A program made the translations under genes and the position numbers. From Gaiellasilicea sp035553355 (GTDB lineage: Bacteria > Actinomycetota > Thermoleophilia > Gaiellales > Gaiellaceae): a stretch of 64,000 nt of DNA. Numbering within the stretch: the first letter of the stretch is position 1; every line of letters begins with the position of its first letter. The stretch covers positions 13,383-77,382 of the forward strand of contig DATMJW010000124.1 in NCBI GenBank assembly GCA_035553355.1, written 5' to 3'. This document shows positions 41,384 through 49,402 of the stretch, piece by piece. Under the pieces are notes generated by a model that was given only the letters and a program-made list of their open reading frames with translations, made no database searches and was not told the origin of the DNA.

Positions 41384-42649
41384 CTAGCCGCGCGGGCGCA
41401 GGTCGACCAGGCGGCCGGAGAGCCGCCACGTGCCGTTGTTGTAGACCTGCATCTGCTGCTGCGAGATCATGAAGCGGTCCGTCGCGGACGTCTTCAGACG
41501 CACGCTCGGGAGCAGGTACGGCGTCGTCTCGTCGAACGAGAGCATCGCCCGCATCAGCGACGCCCGCGTCGGATTGCGACCCGCCTTGTACAGGGCCCGG
41601 ACGAACGTGTCCGCCTTCGCGAAGCCGTAGAAGTTCAGGCTGTCGTTCGGGTTGCCGTTCGGGTTGTACTTCGCCATCAGCGCCTTGTACTGCTTCACGA
41701 TCCGGTCGTTCGCCCACTGCGGGTTGGCCGGGTCCTTCAGGTACGCCGCGCTGATCGAGCCGTTGACGGTGTCGGCGCTCGAGGAGCGGACGGCCGTCGT
41801 CATGAACGTGTCGGTCGCGGAGACCGAGTTCACGTAGATGTTCGGCTTCCAGCCGAGGGCCCGGATGATCGCGTACGTCTGGATCGTCGGCCGCGGCGTG
41901 ACGAAGATCAGCAGCGTGTCGGCGCCCGATGCACGCAGCTTCACGAGCTGCGACTGCGGGCTCGGCTGCGTGACCTCGTACGCCTCCTCCGCGACGACCT
42001 GCCGCTGCACCTTCGCGCGGCCGAGCGCCGACTTGAAGCCGTAGACGTAGTCCTTCCCGTAGCTGTCGTTCTGGAAGAGGATCGCGATCTTCGCGTTCGG
42101 CCTGTTCCGCGAGACGTCGAGGCCGTAGAGCCGCCCCTCCGCGATGTAGTCGGGCTGCCACCCCATCGTCCACGGGTGACGCTTCGCGTCCTCCTTCGAG
42201 CTGAACTGCGTCGCGCCCGTCGAGACGAGCACGTGCGGGACCCGCGCCTCGTTGAGGTACGGGCGGATGGCCTCGTTCACCTCGGTCCCGAGGGAGCCGA
42301 CGACGGCGAAGACCTTGTCCTCCTGGACGAGCTTCCGCGTCAGCTGCACGGAGTTCACCGGGTTGTAGCCGTCGTCGTAGAACTTGAAGACGATCTGCCG
42401 GCCGTACACGCCACGCTTCCCATCGGGACCGCGGCGCGAGTTGACGTACGAGAAATACGCCTTCATCCCCGCGGGGATCGGCGCATAGCTCGAAGCGGGT
42501 CCGGTGAGCGGGAACGTCCCGCCGATCACGATCGACTTGCTCGTGACCCCCGGAGTCGCTGCGGTCGCGTCCGCCTTGGCGAACGCGGCCGGAATCGCGA
42601 GGGCGAGCGCCCCGAGTACTGCGAGCCCGGCGAGAGAGACCCTACGCAT
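41384..42649 (-). CDS. Orphan branched-chain amino acid-type binding protein
   Basis: A 421-residue receptor with a signal peptide (about 1-25, LAIPAAFAKA). The ligand-binding pattern is the same as the operon receptor at 18986-20227: IVIGGTFPLTGPASSYAPI, VNSRRGPDGKRGVYGRQIVFKF (in parts), GSLGTEVNEAIRPYLN, ILFQNDSYGKDYVYG. No permease or ATPase gene is adjacent, so it may feed the liv transporter or a system elsewhere. AAGGAG precedes the ATG, and a clear -35/-10 promoter lies upstream. Confidence 0.9.
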   Translation of the reverse strand: MRRVSLAGLAVLGALALAIPAAFAKADATAATPGVTSKSIVIGGTFPLTGPASSYAPIPAGMKAYFSYVNSRRGPDGKRGVYGRQIVFKFYDDGYNPVNSVQLTRKLVQEDKVFAVVGSLGTEVNEAIRPYLNEARVPHVLVSTGATQFSSKEDAKRHPWTMGWQPDYIAEGRLYGLDVSRNRPNAKIAILFQNDSYGKDYVYGFKSALGRAKVQRQVVAEEAYEVTQPSPQSQLVKLRASGADTLLIFVTPRPTIQTYAIIRALGWKPNIYVNSVSATDTFMTTAVRSSSADTVNGSISAAYLKDPANPQWANDRIVKQYKALMAKYNPNGNPNDSLNFYGFAKADTFVRALYKAGRNPTRASLMRAMLSFDETTPYLLPSVRLKTSATDRFMISQQQMQVYNNGTWRLSGRLVDLRPRG

Positions 42650-42694
42650 TAAGCACTCCTTCTTGAACAGGAATTCAATGCCGCTGCGGTCGCG

Positions 42695-42723
42695 ACACTA
42701 CTCCCTTGCAAGAAGTAAGACAA
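42695..42723 (-). promoter_or_regulatory. Promoter of the orphan binding protein
   Basis: Minus strand: -35 TTGTCT (42723-42718), a 17-base spacer, and -10 TAGTGT (42700-42695), giving a leader of about 40 bases with a Shine-Dalgarno. Confidence 0.7.
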
Positions 42724-42739
42724 CGGGAACGCCGGGAAG

Positions 42740-44647
42740 TTAGGCCGCGAGCGCTGCGGGATCCGTGACCGGCGCGCGACACGCGAAGCGCTCGCAGACG
42801 TACGCAGCGGGCCGGCCGCCGACGAGGTCCTTCCCCTCGAGCAGCGGGATCCCCGCGGCGGGGCCGACGGCGACCACCGTCTCCGGCTGCCACGGTGCGA
42901 GAGCCGCCCGCGCGATCTCGGTCTCGACCCCGCCGACGAGCGCCAGCTCGCGGGGCGGGCTGAACCACAGCTCGAGCGCGCACAGCGCCCAGCCGAACGC
43001 GGACGGTGCCCGCTCGAGCGCCGGCTGCACGAGGCGGAAGACGCCGACGGCGTGTCGCTCGAGCTCGTCGTCGCCCCAGATCCGCGCGAGCCGGAGGAGG
43101 ACGTGCGCCAGCATCGAGTTGCCCGAGGGGAGCGGGTGGTCGTCGAGCTCCTTCGTCCGCGCGACGAGCTGCTCCCCGTGCGCCGGGGAGAGGTAGAAGC
43201 CGCCGCGCTCCTCGTCGGCGAAGAGCTCGACGGCGAGCCGCGCGAGGCGGTAGGCCTCCTCGAGCCAGGGGAGCTCGCCGGTCGCGACGTGGAGCTCGAG
43301 CAGCCCGTGCGCGACGTTCGCGTAGTCGTCGAGGAAGCCGGTGCCGCTCGTGCGGCCGTCGCGGTAGCTCCGCAGCAGCCTGCCGTCGGCATCGGAGAGC
43401 GGCCCGAGCAGGAACGCGCCGATGCCGCGCGCGGCCTCGACCCAGTCCGGCCGCTCGAGCCGCCGCCCCGCCTCCGCGATCGCGGCGAGCGCGAGGCCGT
43501 TCCACGAGGCGATCGCCTTGTCGTCGCGGAGCGCCTTCGGGCGCGTCTCGCGGATCTCGAAGAGCCGCCGCTTGAGCTCCGGGTCGATCTCGCCGCGGAT
43601 GATCGAGCGCCCGTGCTCGAACGGCTCGAGCAGCTCGGCCGGGACGCCCTCTTCCTCGGTCCACGTGAACGTGAGGCCCTCGACGCCGTCGGTATCGGCG
43701 TCCTGGGCGGAGGCGAGGCCGCCGTGGTCGAGCAGGAGCTCGCGCAGCACGTACTCGAGCGTCTCCGTGCAGACGTCGCGGTAGCGGTCCGTGCCGGTGA
43801 CGAGCCACGCGTGGAGATACGCGGGCGCGAGCAGCGCGTTGTCGTACAGCATCTTCTCGAAGTGCGGCACGAGCCAGCGCTCGTCCACCGAGTAGCGGTG
43901 GAAGCCGCCGCCGAGGAGGTCGTACATGCCTCCGCGCGCCATCTCGTCGAGCGTGTGGGTCGCCATCTGGAGCGCGTCGTCGTCGCCGTGCTCGTGCGCG
44001 CGGCGGAGCAGGAGCTCGATCGTCGGCGCGTTCGGGAACTTCGGTGCGCGGCCCCAGCCGCCGAAGACGGGCTCGAAGCCCCTGCGGAGGTTGCGGACCG
44101 CGGCGGGCAGGAGCGACTCCGTCAGCGGATCGGTCGAAGGACGCAGCGTGCTCGAGTGGCGGACGGCCTCGACGAGCTGCGTCGCCGATCGCGTCACCTC
44201 GTCACGGCGGTTGCGCCACGCGTCGGCGAGCGCCTCGAGCACCTGCGCGAAGCTCGGGAGCCCGTGGCGCGGCTCCGGCGGGAAGTACGTGCCGCCGTAG
44301 AACGGCTCGCCGTCGGGCGTGAGGAAGACCGTCATCGGCCACCCGCCGTGGCCGGTCATGGTGACGACCGCCTCCATGTAGACGGCGTCGAGGTCGGGCC
44401 GCTCCTCCCGGTCGACCTTGACGTTCACGAAGTGCTCGTTCATGAGCGCCGCGGTCGCGTCGTCCTCGAACGACTCGTGCTCCATCACGTGGCACCAGTG
44501 GCAGGCGGAGTAGCCGATCGAGAGCAAAATCGGCTTGTCCTCGGCGCGGGCGCGCGCGAGCGCCTCGTCTCCCCACGGGTACCAGTCGACGGGGTTGTCC
44601 GCGTGCTGGAGGAGGTAGGGGCTCGTCTCGTGCGCGAGGCGGTTCAC
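42740..44647 (-). CDS. YyaL/DUF255 thioredoxin-domain protein
   Basis: A 635-residue protein of the YyaL/SPATA20 family. The N-terminal thioredoxin-like domain has NRLAHETSPYLLQHADNPVDW (in parts) and the redox-like motif YSACHWCHVMEHESFED with a CxxC (Cys-His-Trp-Cys). The remainder forms an alpha/alpha barrel like glycosidases or epimerases (GGFHRYSVDERWLVPHFEKMLYDNA, SASWNGLALAAIAEA-like). The biochemical role of the family is unsettled. The GTG overlaps the upstream reductase stop as GTGA; an earlier in-frame start lacks family support. Confidence 0.93.
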   Translation of the reverse strand: MNRLAHETSPYLLQHADNPVDWYPWGDEALARARAEDKPILLSIGYSACHWCHVMEHESFEDDATAALMNEHFVNVKVDREERPDLDAVYMEAVVTMTGHGGWPMTVFLTPDGEPFYGGTYFPPEPRHGLPSFAQVLEALADAWRNRRDEVTRSATQLVEAVRHSSTLRPSTDPLTESLLPAAVRNLRRGFEPVFGGWGRAPKFPNAPTIELLLRRAHEHGDDDALQMATHTLDEMARGGMYDLLGGGFHRYSVDERWLVPHFEKMLYDNALLAPAYLHAWLVTGTDRYRDVCTETLEYVLRELLLDHGGLASAQDADTDGVEGLTFTWTEEEGVPAELLEPFEHGRSIIRGEIDPELKRRLFEIRETRPKALRDDKAIASWNGLALAAIAEAGRRLERPDWVEAARGIGAFLLGPLSDADGRLLRSYRDGRTSGTGFLDDYANVAHGLLELHVATGELPWLEEAYRLARLAVELFADEERGGFYLSPAHGEQLVARTKELDDHPLPSGNSMLAHVLLRLARIWGDDELERHAVGVFRLVQPALERAPSAFGWALCALELWFSPPRELALVGGVETEIARAALAPWQPETVVAVGPAAGIPLLEGKDLVGGRPAAYVCERFACRAPVTDPAALAA

Positions 44648-45387
44648 TGCAGAACCTCTCGTACACCCCGCAGCCGCGTACGAATCATGGCCTGGGCGCG
44701 GGAGGAGTCGAGCGTGCAATCGAGCGGCCGCGTCGGGGGCGCCTCCGCGCGCCGAACCGGTTGCGCCGCGACGAGCTCGGCGAGGTCGGCGCGCGAGACC
44801 GCATCCGCGCCGGCGACGTGCAGCGGCCCGGCGACGTCCAGCTCCGCGAGCTCGAGCAGCGCGGCCGCGAGGTCGCCCACCTGCACGGGACTCCGGATCT
44901 CGTTCGTGAAGAACGCCATCGCGGCGTCGCGCGCGGCCACCTCGTGCTTCGACGGAGCGGCACCTCGTCCGCCCACGATGAGCGAGGTGCGGACGAGAAG
45001 CGCGTCCGGGTGCGCGGCTGAGACGAGCCTCTCCGCCTCGACCTTCGAGCGGCCGTAGTCGGTGACGGGGCAGACGGGGTCGTCCTCCACGTACGGCGTG
45101 CCCTTGCGCCCGTCGAAGACCACGTCGGTCGAGAGGTGCACGAGGCGTGCGCCGACGGCCGCCGCCGCGCGCGCGACGTTCGCCGCTCCCCCGCAGGTGA
45201 TCGCGTGGGCGTCGGCCCCGTCCTGCCGGTAGGCGGTGTGGATCACCACGTCGGGGCGCACCCGCGCGAGGAGCTCCGACACGGCGCGCTCGTCGCGGAT
45301 CTCGACGCGCTCGGCCGACGCGTCCGGCCGCAGGCGCACGAGCTCGCGCCCGAGGTAGCCGCTCGCTCCCGTCACGTGGAGCCTCAC
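44644..45387 (-). CDS. dTDP-4-dehydrorhamnose reductase-family protein
   Basis: A 247-residue extended-SDR/RmlD-type reductase: VTGASGYLGRELVRL (nucleotide motif), VVIHTAYRQDGADAH, LVHLSTDVVFDG, then YGRSKVEAERLV (Tyr-x-x-x-Lys). No rhamnose operon is nearby, so the sugar may be different or the protein may act on another NDP-sugar. A TAGCCT box lies 6 nt before the GTG. Confidence 0.87.
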   Translation of the reverse strand: MRLHVTGASGYLGRELVRLRPDASAERVEIRDERAVSELLARVRPDVVIHTAYRQDGADAHAITCGGAANVARAAAAVGARLVHLSTDVVFDGRKGTPYVEDDPVCPVTDYGRSKVEAERLVSAAHPDALLVRTSLIVGGRGAAPSKHEVAARDAAMAFFTNEIRSPVQVGDLAAALLELAELDVAGPLHVAGADAVSRADLAELVAAQPVRRAEAPPTRPLDCTLDSSRAQAMIRTRLRGVREVLQ

Positions 45388-45393
45388 CGCGCG

Positions 45394-45419
45394 AGGCTAG
45401 CCGCCGCGCGCACTACGCT
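45394..45419. promoter_or_regulatory. Pair of divergent leaderless -10 boxes
   Basis: Minus strand TAGCCT (45399-45394), six bases before the GTG at 45387. Plus strand TACGCT (45414-45419), seven bases before the ATG at 45427. The whole divergent intergenic region is only 39 bp. Confidence 0.5.
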
Positions 45420-45426
45420 CTGCCGC

Positions 45427-45849
45427 ATGAGACGCGTCTTCCTGTGGCTACAGCTCGTCTTCGCGACGATCGTGATCGTCGGCGTCTGGCTCCAGGTCTA
45501 CCTGATCGCGTCGTTCTTCTTCGGCGCGGACGGCGCGCTCGACGCGCACGAGACGGTCGGCTACACCGCCGTCCACTTCGCCGAGATCCTCGCCTTCCTC
45601 ACGGGCATCGGCGCGTGGTGGCGGAACTGGGGGCGCGTCGGCCACTCGTTCGGGCTCGCGCTCGTCGGGACGGTGCAGATCTTCCTGACCGGTGCCGAGG
45701 AGTGGGTCGGCGGCCTGCACGGCCTGCTCGCGCTCGTCGTGCTCGTGATGGCGGTGACGCTCGCGAAGTGGGCGACCGAAGAGCTCGGCTTCAGGCGTGG
45801 GCGCGGCGGTGGCGGCGCAGATAGCGAAGCGCCTCGACCGCTGCCGTAA
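45427..45849 (+). CDS. Four-helix membrane protein resembling DUF6220
   Basis: A 140-residue protein with four hydrophobic helices (about 5-30, 44-62, 72-92, 96-114) and a charged glycine-rich tail. DAHETVGYTAVHFAEILAFL and GLHGLLALVVLVMAV carry the conserved His residues seen in DUF6220-like and cytochrome b561-like small membrane proteins. No function is known to me. Its 3' end overlaps the convergent DedA gene by 59 bases. Confidence 0.7.
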   Translation: MRRVFLWLQLVFATIVIVGVWLQVYLIASFFFGADGALDAHETVGYTAVHFAEILAFLTGIGAWWRNWGRVGHSFGLALVGTVQIFLTGAEEWVGGLHGLLALVVLVMAVTLAKWATEELGFRRGRGGGGADSEAPRPLP

Positions 45850-46393
45850 CCGCGATCGCGATCCCGAACGCAAGCAGGAGCCCCTTCCACGGCTGCTCCT
45901 CGAACGAGCGGCCGCCGAAGTAGCCGAGCAGCACCGAGTACGACCCCCAGATCAGGCCTGCGAGGACGTCCCACTTGAGGAAGCGCCGCCACGGGAACGT
46001 CTCGACGAAGCCGGCGGTGAAGGTGGTCGCGGTGCGGCCGCCCGGGATGAACCGCGCGACGAGGATCAGGTAGCCGCCGCGCTCGTCGAGCATCCGCCGC
46101 GCCCAGTCGAGCCGCCGCTGCGCCTTCTCGCCCTTGAAGAAGCGGCGCTCCAGCCGCTCCCCGAGGAAGTGCCCGGCGCCGAACGAGATGTTGTCCCCGA
46201 CGATCGCACCGGCCGCCGCCGCGAGGATGCAGAGCTCGACGCTGAGGCCGCCCGTGCCGGCCACGACGCCGGCCGTGATGGCGGTCGCCTCGCTCGGGAC
46301 GGCCGGGAAGAACGCGTCGATCGCCGCGACCGCGAAGACGACGACGTAGCTCCAGTCGGAGCCCGAGACGGCCTCGACGAACGCGTGGAACAT
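45791..46393 (-). CDS. DedA/SNARE-associated family membrane protein
   Basis: A 200-residue DedA protein, a family involved in lipid-carrier recycling and membrane homeostasis. AIDAFFPAVPSEATAITAG matches the 'E..lP.iPse' re-entrant region, and the G-rich block GAIVGDNISFGAGHFLGERL plus LVARFIPGGRTATTFTAG the second one, with the conserved arginine. Five hydrophobic segments. The ATG at 46393 is the natural start. Confidence 0.9.
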   Translation of the reverse strand: MFHAFVEAVSGSDWSYVVVFAVAAIDAFFPAVPSEATAITAGVVAGTGGLSVELCILAAAAGAIVGDNISFGAGHFLGERLERRFFKGEKAQRRLDWARRMLDERGGYLILVARFIPGGRTATTFTAGFVETFPWRRFLKWDVLAGLIWGSYSVLLGYFGGRSFEEQPWKGLLLAFGIAIAVTAAVEALRYLRRHRRAHA

Positions 46394-46415
46394 CGAGACA
46401 TGCTCGCAGAGCCGC

Positions 46416-46421
46416 GATAGT
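46416..46421 (+). promoter_or_regulatory. -10 box of the CoA-transferase gene, predicted leaderless
   Basis: GATAGT, six bases before the ATG at 46428. Confidence 0.4.
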
Positions 46422-46427
46422 TGGCGT

Positions 46428-47600
46428 ATGACCTTTGCGCCGCTCGCCGGAGTCCGCGTCGTCGACCTCACGAGCTCGCTCGCCGGCCCGACCGCGACGG
46501 CGATCCTGGCGTCGATCGGCGCGGACGTCGTCAAGATCGAGCGGCCCGGGTGCGGCGACGAGGCGCGCGCGTGGGGGCCTCCGTTCTGGGAGGGCGGGAG
46601 CGTGATGTTCTTCGGCGCGAACCCGGGGAAGCGGTCGGTGGCCGTCGACCTGAAGGCGCCGGAGGGACGCGAGATCCTGCTGCGGCTCGTCGACCGCGCC
46701 GACGCGGTCGTCGCGAGCCTCCGCCCGGGAGCAGCCGACCGGCTCGGGATCGGCGCCGCGACGCTGCGCGCGCGGAACGGGCGGCTCGTGCACGCGACCG
46801 TCGGCGCGTTCGGCGCACGCGGGCCACTCGCAGGTGAGCCCGGGTACGACCCGTTGATGCAGGCCGCGGCGGGGATCATGAGCATCACGGGAGAACCCGA
46901 GCGCGCGCCGGTTCGCGTCGGCGCGTCGCTCGTCGACATCGGGACCGGCCTGTGGACCGCGCTCGCGGTCGTCTCGGCACTGTTCGAGGGTCGCGGCCGC
47001 ACACTCGACCTGTCGCTCTACGAGACCGCCGTCGCGCTCGTCCCGTACCAGCTCGCCCACGTCCTCGCAGGCGGCGCTGCGCCGCGACGGTCGGGCACTG
47101 CGTTCCCGCTGATCGCGCCGTACCGCGTGTTCGCGACGAGCGACGGCGAGCTGATGCTCGCGGCGGCGAACGACCGGCTCTTCGCCGCCCTGTGCGACGC
47201 GCTCGAGCTTCCGGAGGTCGCGCGTGATCCGCGGTTCGCGACGAACCCGCTGCGCGTCGAGCACCGCGAGGCGCTCGACGCCGCGCTCGCGGCGCGACTG
47301 CGGACGTTTCGGACGGACGACGCGCTCGGCCGTCTGCGCGCTGCGGGCGTGCCCGTCTCGCCCGTCAACGACCTCGCGGCGGTGGCGGCCGACGAGCAGC
47401 TGCACGCGACGCAGATCCTGCAGGACGTCGCCGGCAGGCGCGTCGTCTCGCCGCCGCTGACCGTCGACGGCGAACGTGTGCGCTACCCGTCGGCGCCGCC
47501 GCTCCTCGGCGAGCACACGCGCGAGGTCCTCGCGGAGCTCGGCTACACCGGCGGCGAGATCGACGCGCTCGCGGCCGCCGGAGTCGTCGCGGCTCGCTGA
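46428..47600 (+). CDS. CaiB/BaiF family (class III) CoA-transferase
   Basis: A 390-residue class III CoA-transferase that moves CoA between carboxylic acids. VVDLTSSLAGPTATAILASIGADVVKIERPG (in parts) is the family start. The active-site Asp lies in PGYDPLMQAAAGIMSITG. RTLDLSLYETAVALVPYQ and the C-terminal PPLLGEHTREVLAELGY complete the pattern. The substrate cannot be deduced; neighbours include an HMG-CoA lyase. Confidence 0.93.
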   Translation: MTFAPLAGVRVVDLTSSLAGPTATAILASIGADVVKIERPGCGDEARAWGPPFWEGGSVMFFGANPGKRSVAVDLKAPEGREILLRLVDRADAVVASLRPGAADRLGIGAATLRARNGRLVHATVGAFGARGPLAGEPGYDPLMQAAAGIMSITGEPERAPVRVGASLVDIGTGLWTALAVVSALFEGRGRTLDLSLYETAVALVPYQLAHVLAGGAAPRRSGTAFPLIAPYRVFATSDGELMLAAANDRLFAALCDALELPEVARDPRFATNPLRVEHREALDAALAARLRTFRTDDALGRLRAAGVPVSPVNDLAAVAADEQLHATQILQDVAGRRVVSPPLTVDGERVRYPSAPPLLGEHTREVLAELGYTGGEIDALAAAGVVAAR

Positions 47601-47641
47601 GCCACGTTTGCGCCGGCGCGTCTGCGGCGAGGACGTACTCC

Positions 47642-48331
47642 ATGGAAGCAGCGTCGGTACCGAGGTCGCATCGCCGCTTCCGCCCCACCTGGAAGGCGCC
47701 CGTCGCGCTCGCGCTCTACCTGACGGCGGCATGGGTCGCCGGGTCGCTCGTGGCCGGCGCCGGGACGCTCTCGCTGCCGTCGTTCGGGAACGGGCAGCAG
47801 GTCACGCAGGGGGCGATCGGCCCGAACCCGTCCGACCTGGCGCTGACGACGATCGCCACGCGCGCGTCGCGGAGCGTCGTCGAGGTCGGTGCCGCGAAGG
47901 GCTTCGTCGCTTGGACGGCCAACGGGCTCAGCCTCGTCCTCACCGCCCGCCCCGCGGGCGGGTGGCAGACGGGCGACGGCCGCAGCGTGACGGTGGCCGC
48001 CGCGGGGACCGAGTACGAGGGGACGCTCGTCCGCGCCGACCCGAAGACCGGCCTCGGGCTCGTCCGCGTGCGCGGCGACCTCGGCCGCCCCCTCTGGCAG
48101 CAGCGCGCCGCGACGGAGCTGTCGCCGGGCGACCGCGTCGCGATCGCCGCGCGCCCGGAGCCGCAGCTCTTCAGCGTCGCCGCCGCCCGCCACAACGCGA
48201 TCTGGGGCGCACCCGCGGGCGCGGATCCCGGTCAGCCGGTACTCGCGGAGGACGGTCGCGTCGTCGGCGTCACCACCGGCGGCCGCGTCGTCCCGATCGG
48301 CCGCGCGTGCGGCCCGATCAGGCGCTGCTAG
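47642..48331 (+). CDS. Membrane-anchored trypsin-fold protein without catalytic triad
   Basis: A 229-residue protein with one N-terminal helix (about 21-42) and an HtrA-like beta-barrel outline. RSVVEVGAAKGFVAW stands for the 'S(G)SGFV' strand, LSLVLTARPAGGW stands where proteases read VTNAHVV (no His), DPKTGLGLVRVRG where they read DLALLKV, and GADPGQPVLAEDGRVVGVTTGG where they read GNSGGPLV (no Ser). So it is probably a non-catalytic binding or scaffold protein. It overlaps the convergent lyase gene by 14 bases. Confidence 0.6.
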   Translation: MEAASVPRSHRRFRPTWKAPVALALYLTAAWVAGSLVAGAGTLSLPSFGNGQQVTQGAIGPNPSDLALTTIATRASRSVVEVGAAKGFVAWTANGLSLVLTARPAGGWQTGDGRSVTVAAAGTEYEGTLVRADPKTGLGLVRVRGDLGRPLWQQRAATELSPGDRVAIAARPEPQLFSVAAARHNAIWGAPAGADPGQPVLAEDGRVVGVTTGGRVVPIGRACGPIRRC

Positions 48332-49175
48332 GAAAGCCGCCGGCGCGGTGGACGCGCCCCGGCAGCTCGCGCCCGAGCAGCTCCTCGAGCCAGCGCGCGA
48401 CGCCGATCACGGCATCCAGGTCGGCTCCCGTCTCGACGCCTTCGCGGTCGAGCAGGTAGAGCACGTCCTCGGTGGCGACGTTGCCGGTCGCCTTCGGCGC
48501 GAAGGGACAGCCGCCGAGACCGCCGACCGATGCGTCGAGCACCGTCGCGCCCGCTTCGAGCGCTGCCCAGGCACACGCGACGCCGGTGTGCCGCGTGTCG
48601 TGGAAGTGCGCGCCCGCTGCGCCGGACCGCGCGACGAGCCGTTTCACCGCGCCCGGCGTCGCGACGCCGATCGTGTCGGCGAGCACCACCTCGGCGCTTC
48701 CGAAGCGCTGCGCCAGCTCCGCCACCGCCCCCTCGTCGACCTCGCCCTCGAACGGACAGCCGAACGAGCAGCTCACCGTGACGGTGACAGGACGGTCCGC
48801 GGCGGCGACGACCCGCTCGACGCGCGCTGTCGCCTCCGCGAGCGTCGCGTTGCCGTTCCGGAGGTTGAAGCTCTCCGTCGCCGCGAGCGTCACGTTCACG
48901 CGGTCGAGCGACGTGGCCGCGAACCGGTCGTAGCCGCGCTCGTTCAGCACGAGGCCGGAGAGCTCCGCCTCGACCTCCCCGGCCGCGGCGACCACCTCCT
49001 CCGCCCCCGCCATCTGCGGGACGCGCTCGGCGTTGACGAAGCTGACCGCCTCGACCCGCGGCAGCCCCGCCGCCGCGAGCCTGCGCACGAGCTCCGCGCG
49101 CACCGCCGGGGGCTGCGCCTCCGGCTCGTTCTGGAGCCCGTCCCGCGGCCCGACGTCGCAGAGCGTGACGCGCAC
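48318..49175 (-). CDS. Hydroxymethylglutaryl-CoA lyase family enzyme
   Basis: A 285-residue HMGL-like TIM barrel that cleaves HMG-CoA to acetoacetate and acetyl-CoA (leucine breakdown). CDVGPRDGLQNEP supplies the catalytic Asp/Arg, HFHDTRHTGVACA the metal His pair, and the C-terminal GGLGGCPFAPKATGNVATED the catalytic Cys loop. All key residues are present. It lies three bases after the small membrane-protein gene. Confidence 0.94.
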   Translation of the reverse strand: MRVTLCDVGPRDGLQNEPEAQPPAVRAELVRRLAAAGLPRVEAVSFVNAERVPQMAGAEEVVAAAGEVEAELSGLVLNERGYDRFAATSLDRVNVTLAATESFNLRNGNATLAEATARVERVVAAADRPVTVTVSCSFGCPFEGEVDEGAVAELAQRFGSAEVVLADTIGVATPGAVKRLVARSGAAGAHFHDTRHTGVACAWAALEAGATVLDASVGGLGGCPFAPKATGNVATEDVLYLLDREGVETGADLDAVIGVARWLEELLGRELPGRVHRAGGFPSSA

Positions 49176-49177
49176 CG

Positions 49178-49384
49178 CTACGCGGGGGGCGCCGGCCGGA
49201 GCCGCTCACGCGCCGCGTAGATCGCCAGACCGACCCCGATCGCGGCGATCGCCCAGAACTGCCACGAGAACCCGCCGGCGAGCAGCAACAGGAGGGCGAG
49301 GATCAGGTCGACGGCGGCGAAGACGAGCAGGATCGTCGACAGCCCCGCAGGGGCCGGCTTCGCCGCGGGGCGATCGTCGTCCAC
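49178..49384 (-). CDS. Small two-helix membrane protein
   Basis: 68 residues with two hydrophobic segments (about 15-38 and 42-58), an acidic, Pro-rich start and a basic end (ARERLRPAPP). No family is recognised. A TAGGCT box lies 7 nt before the GTG, and the HMG-CoA lyase gene follows directly, so the two are probably cotranscribed. Confidence 0.65.
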   Translation of the reverse strand: MDDDRPAAKPAPAGLSTILLVFAAVDLILALLLLLAGGFSWQFWAIAAIGVGLAIYAARERLRPAPPA

Positions 49385-49391
49385 GCCGCGC

Positions 49392-49397
49392 AGCCTA
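49392..49397 (-). promoter_or_regulatory. -10 box of the small membrane protein / HMG-CoA lyase operon
   Basis: TAGGCT on the minus strand, seven bases before the GTG at 49384; predicted leaderless. Confidence 0.4.
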
Positions 49398-49402
49398 GCC
49401 GT

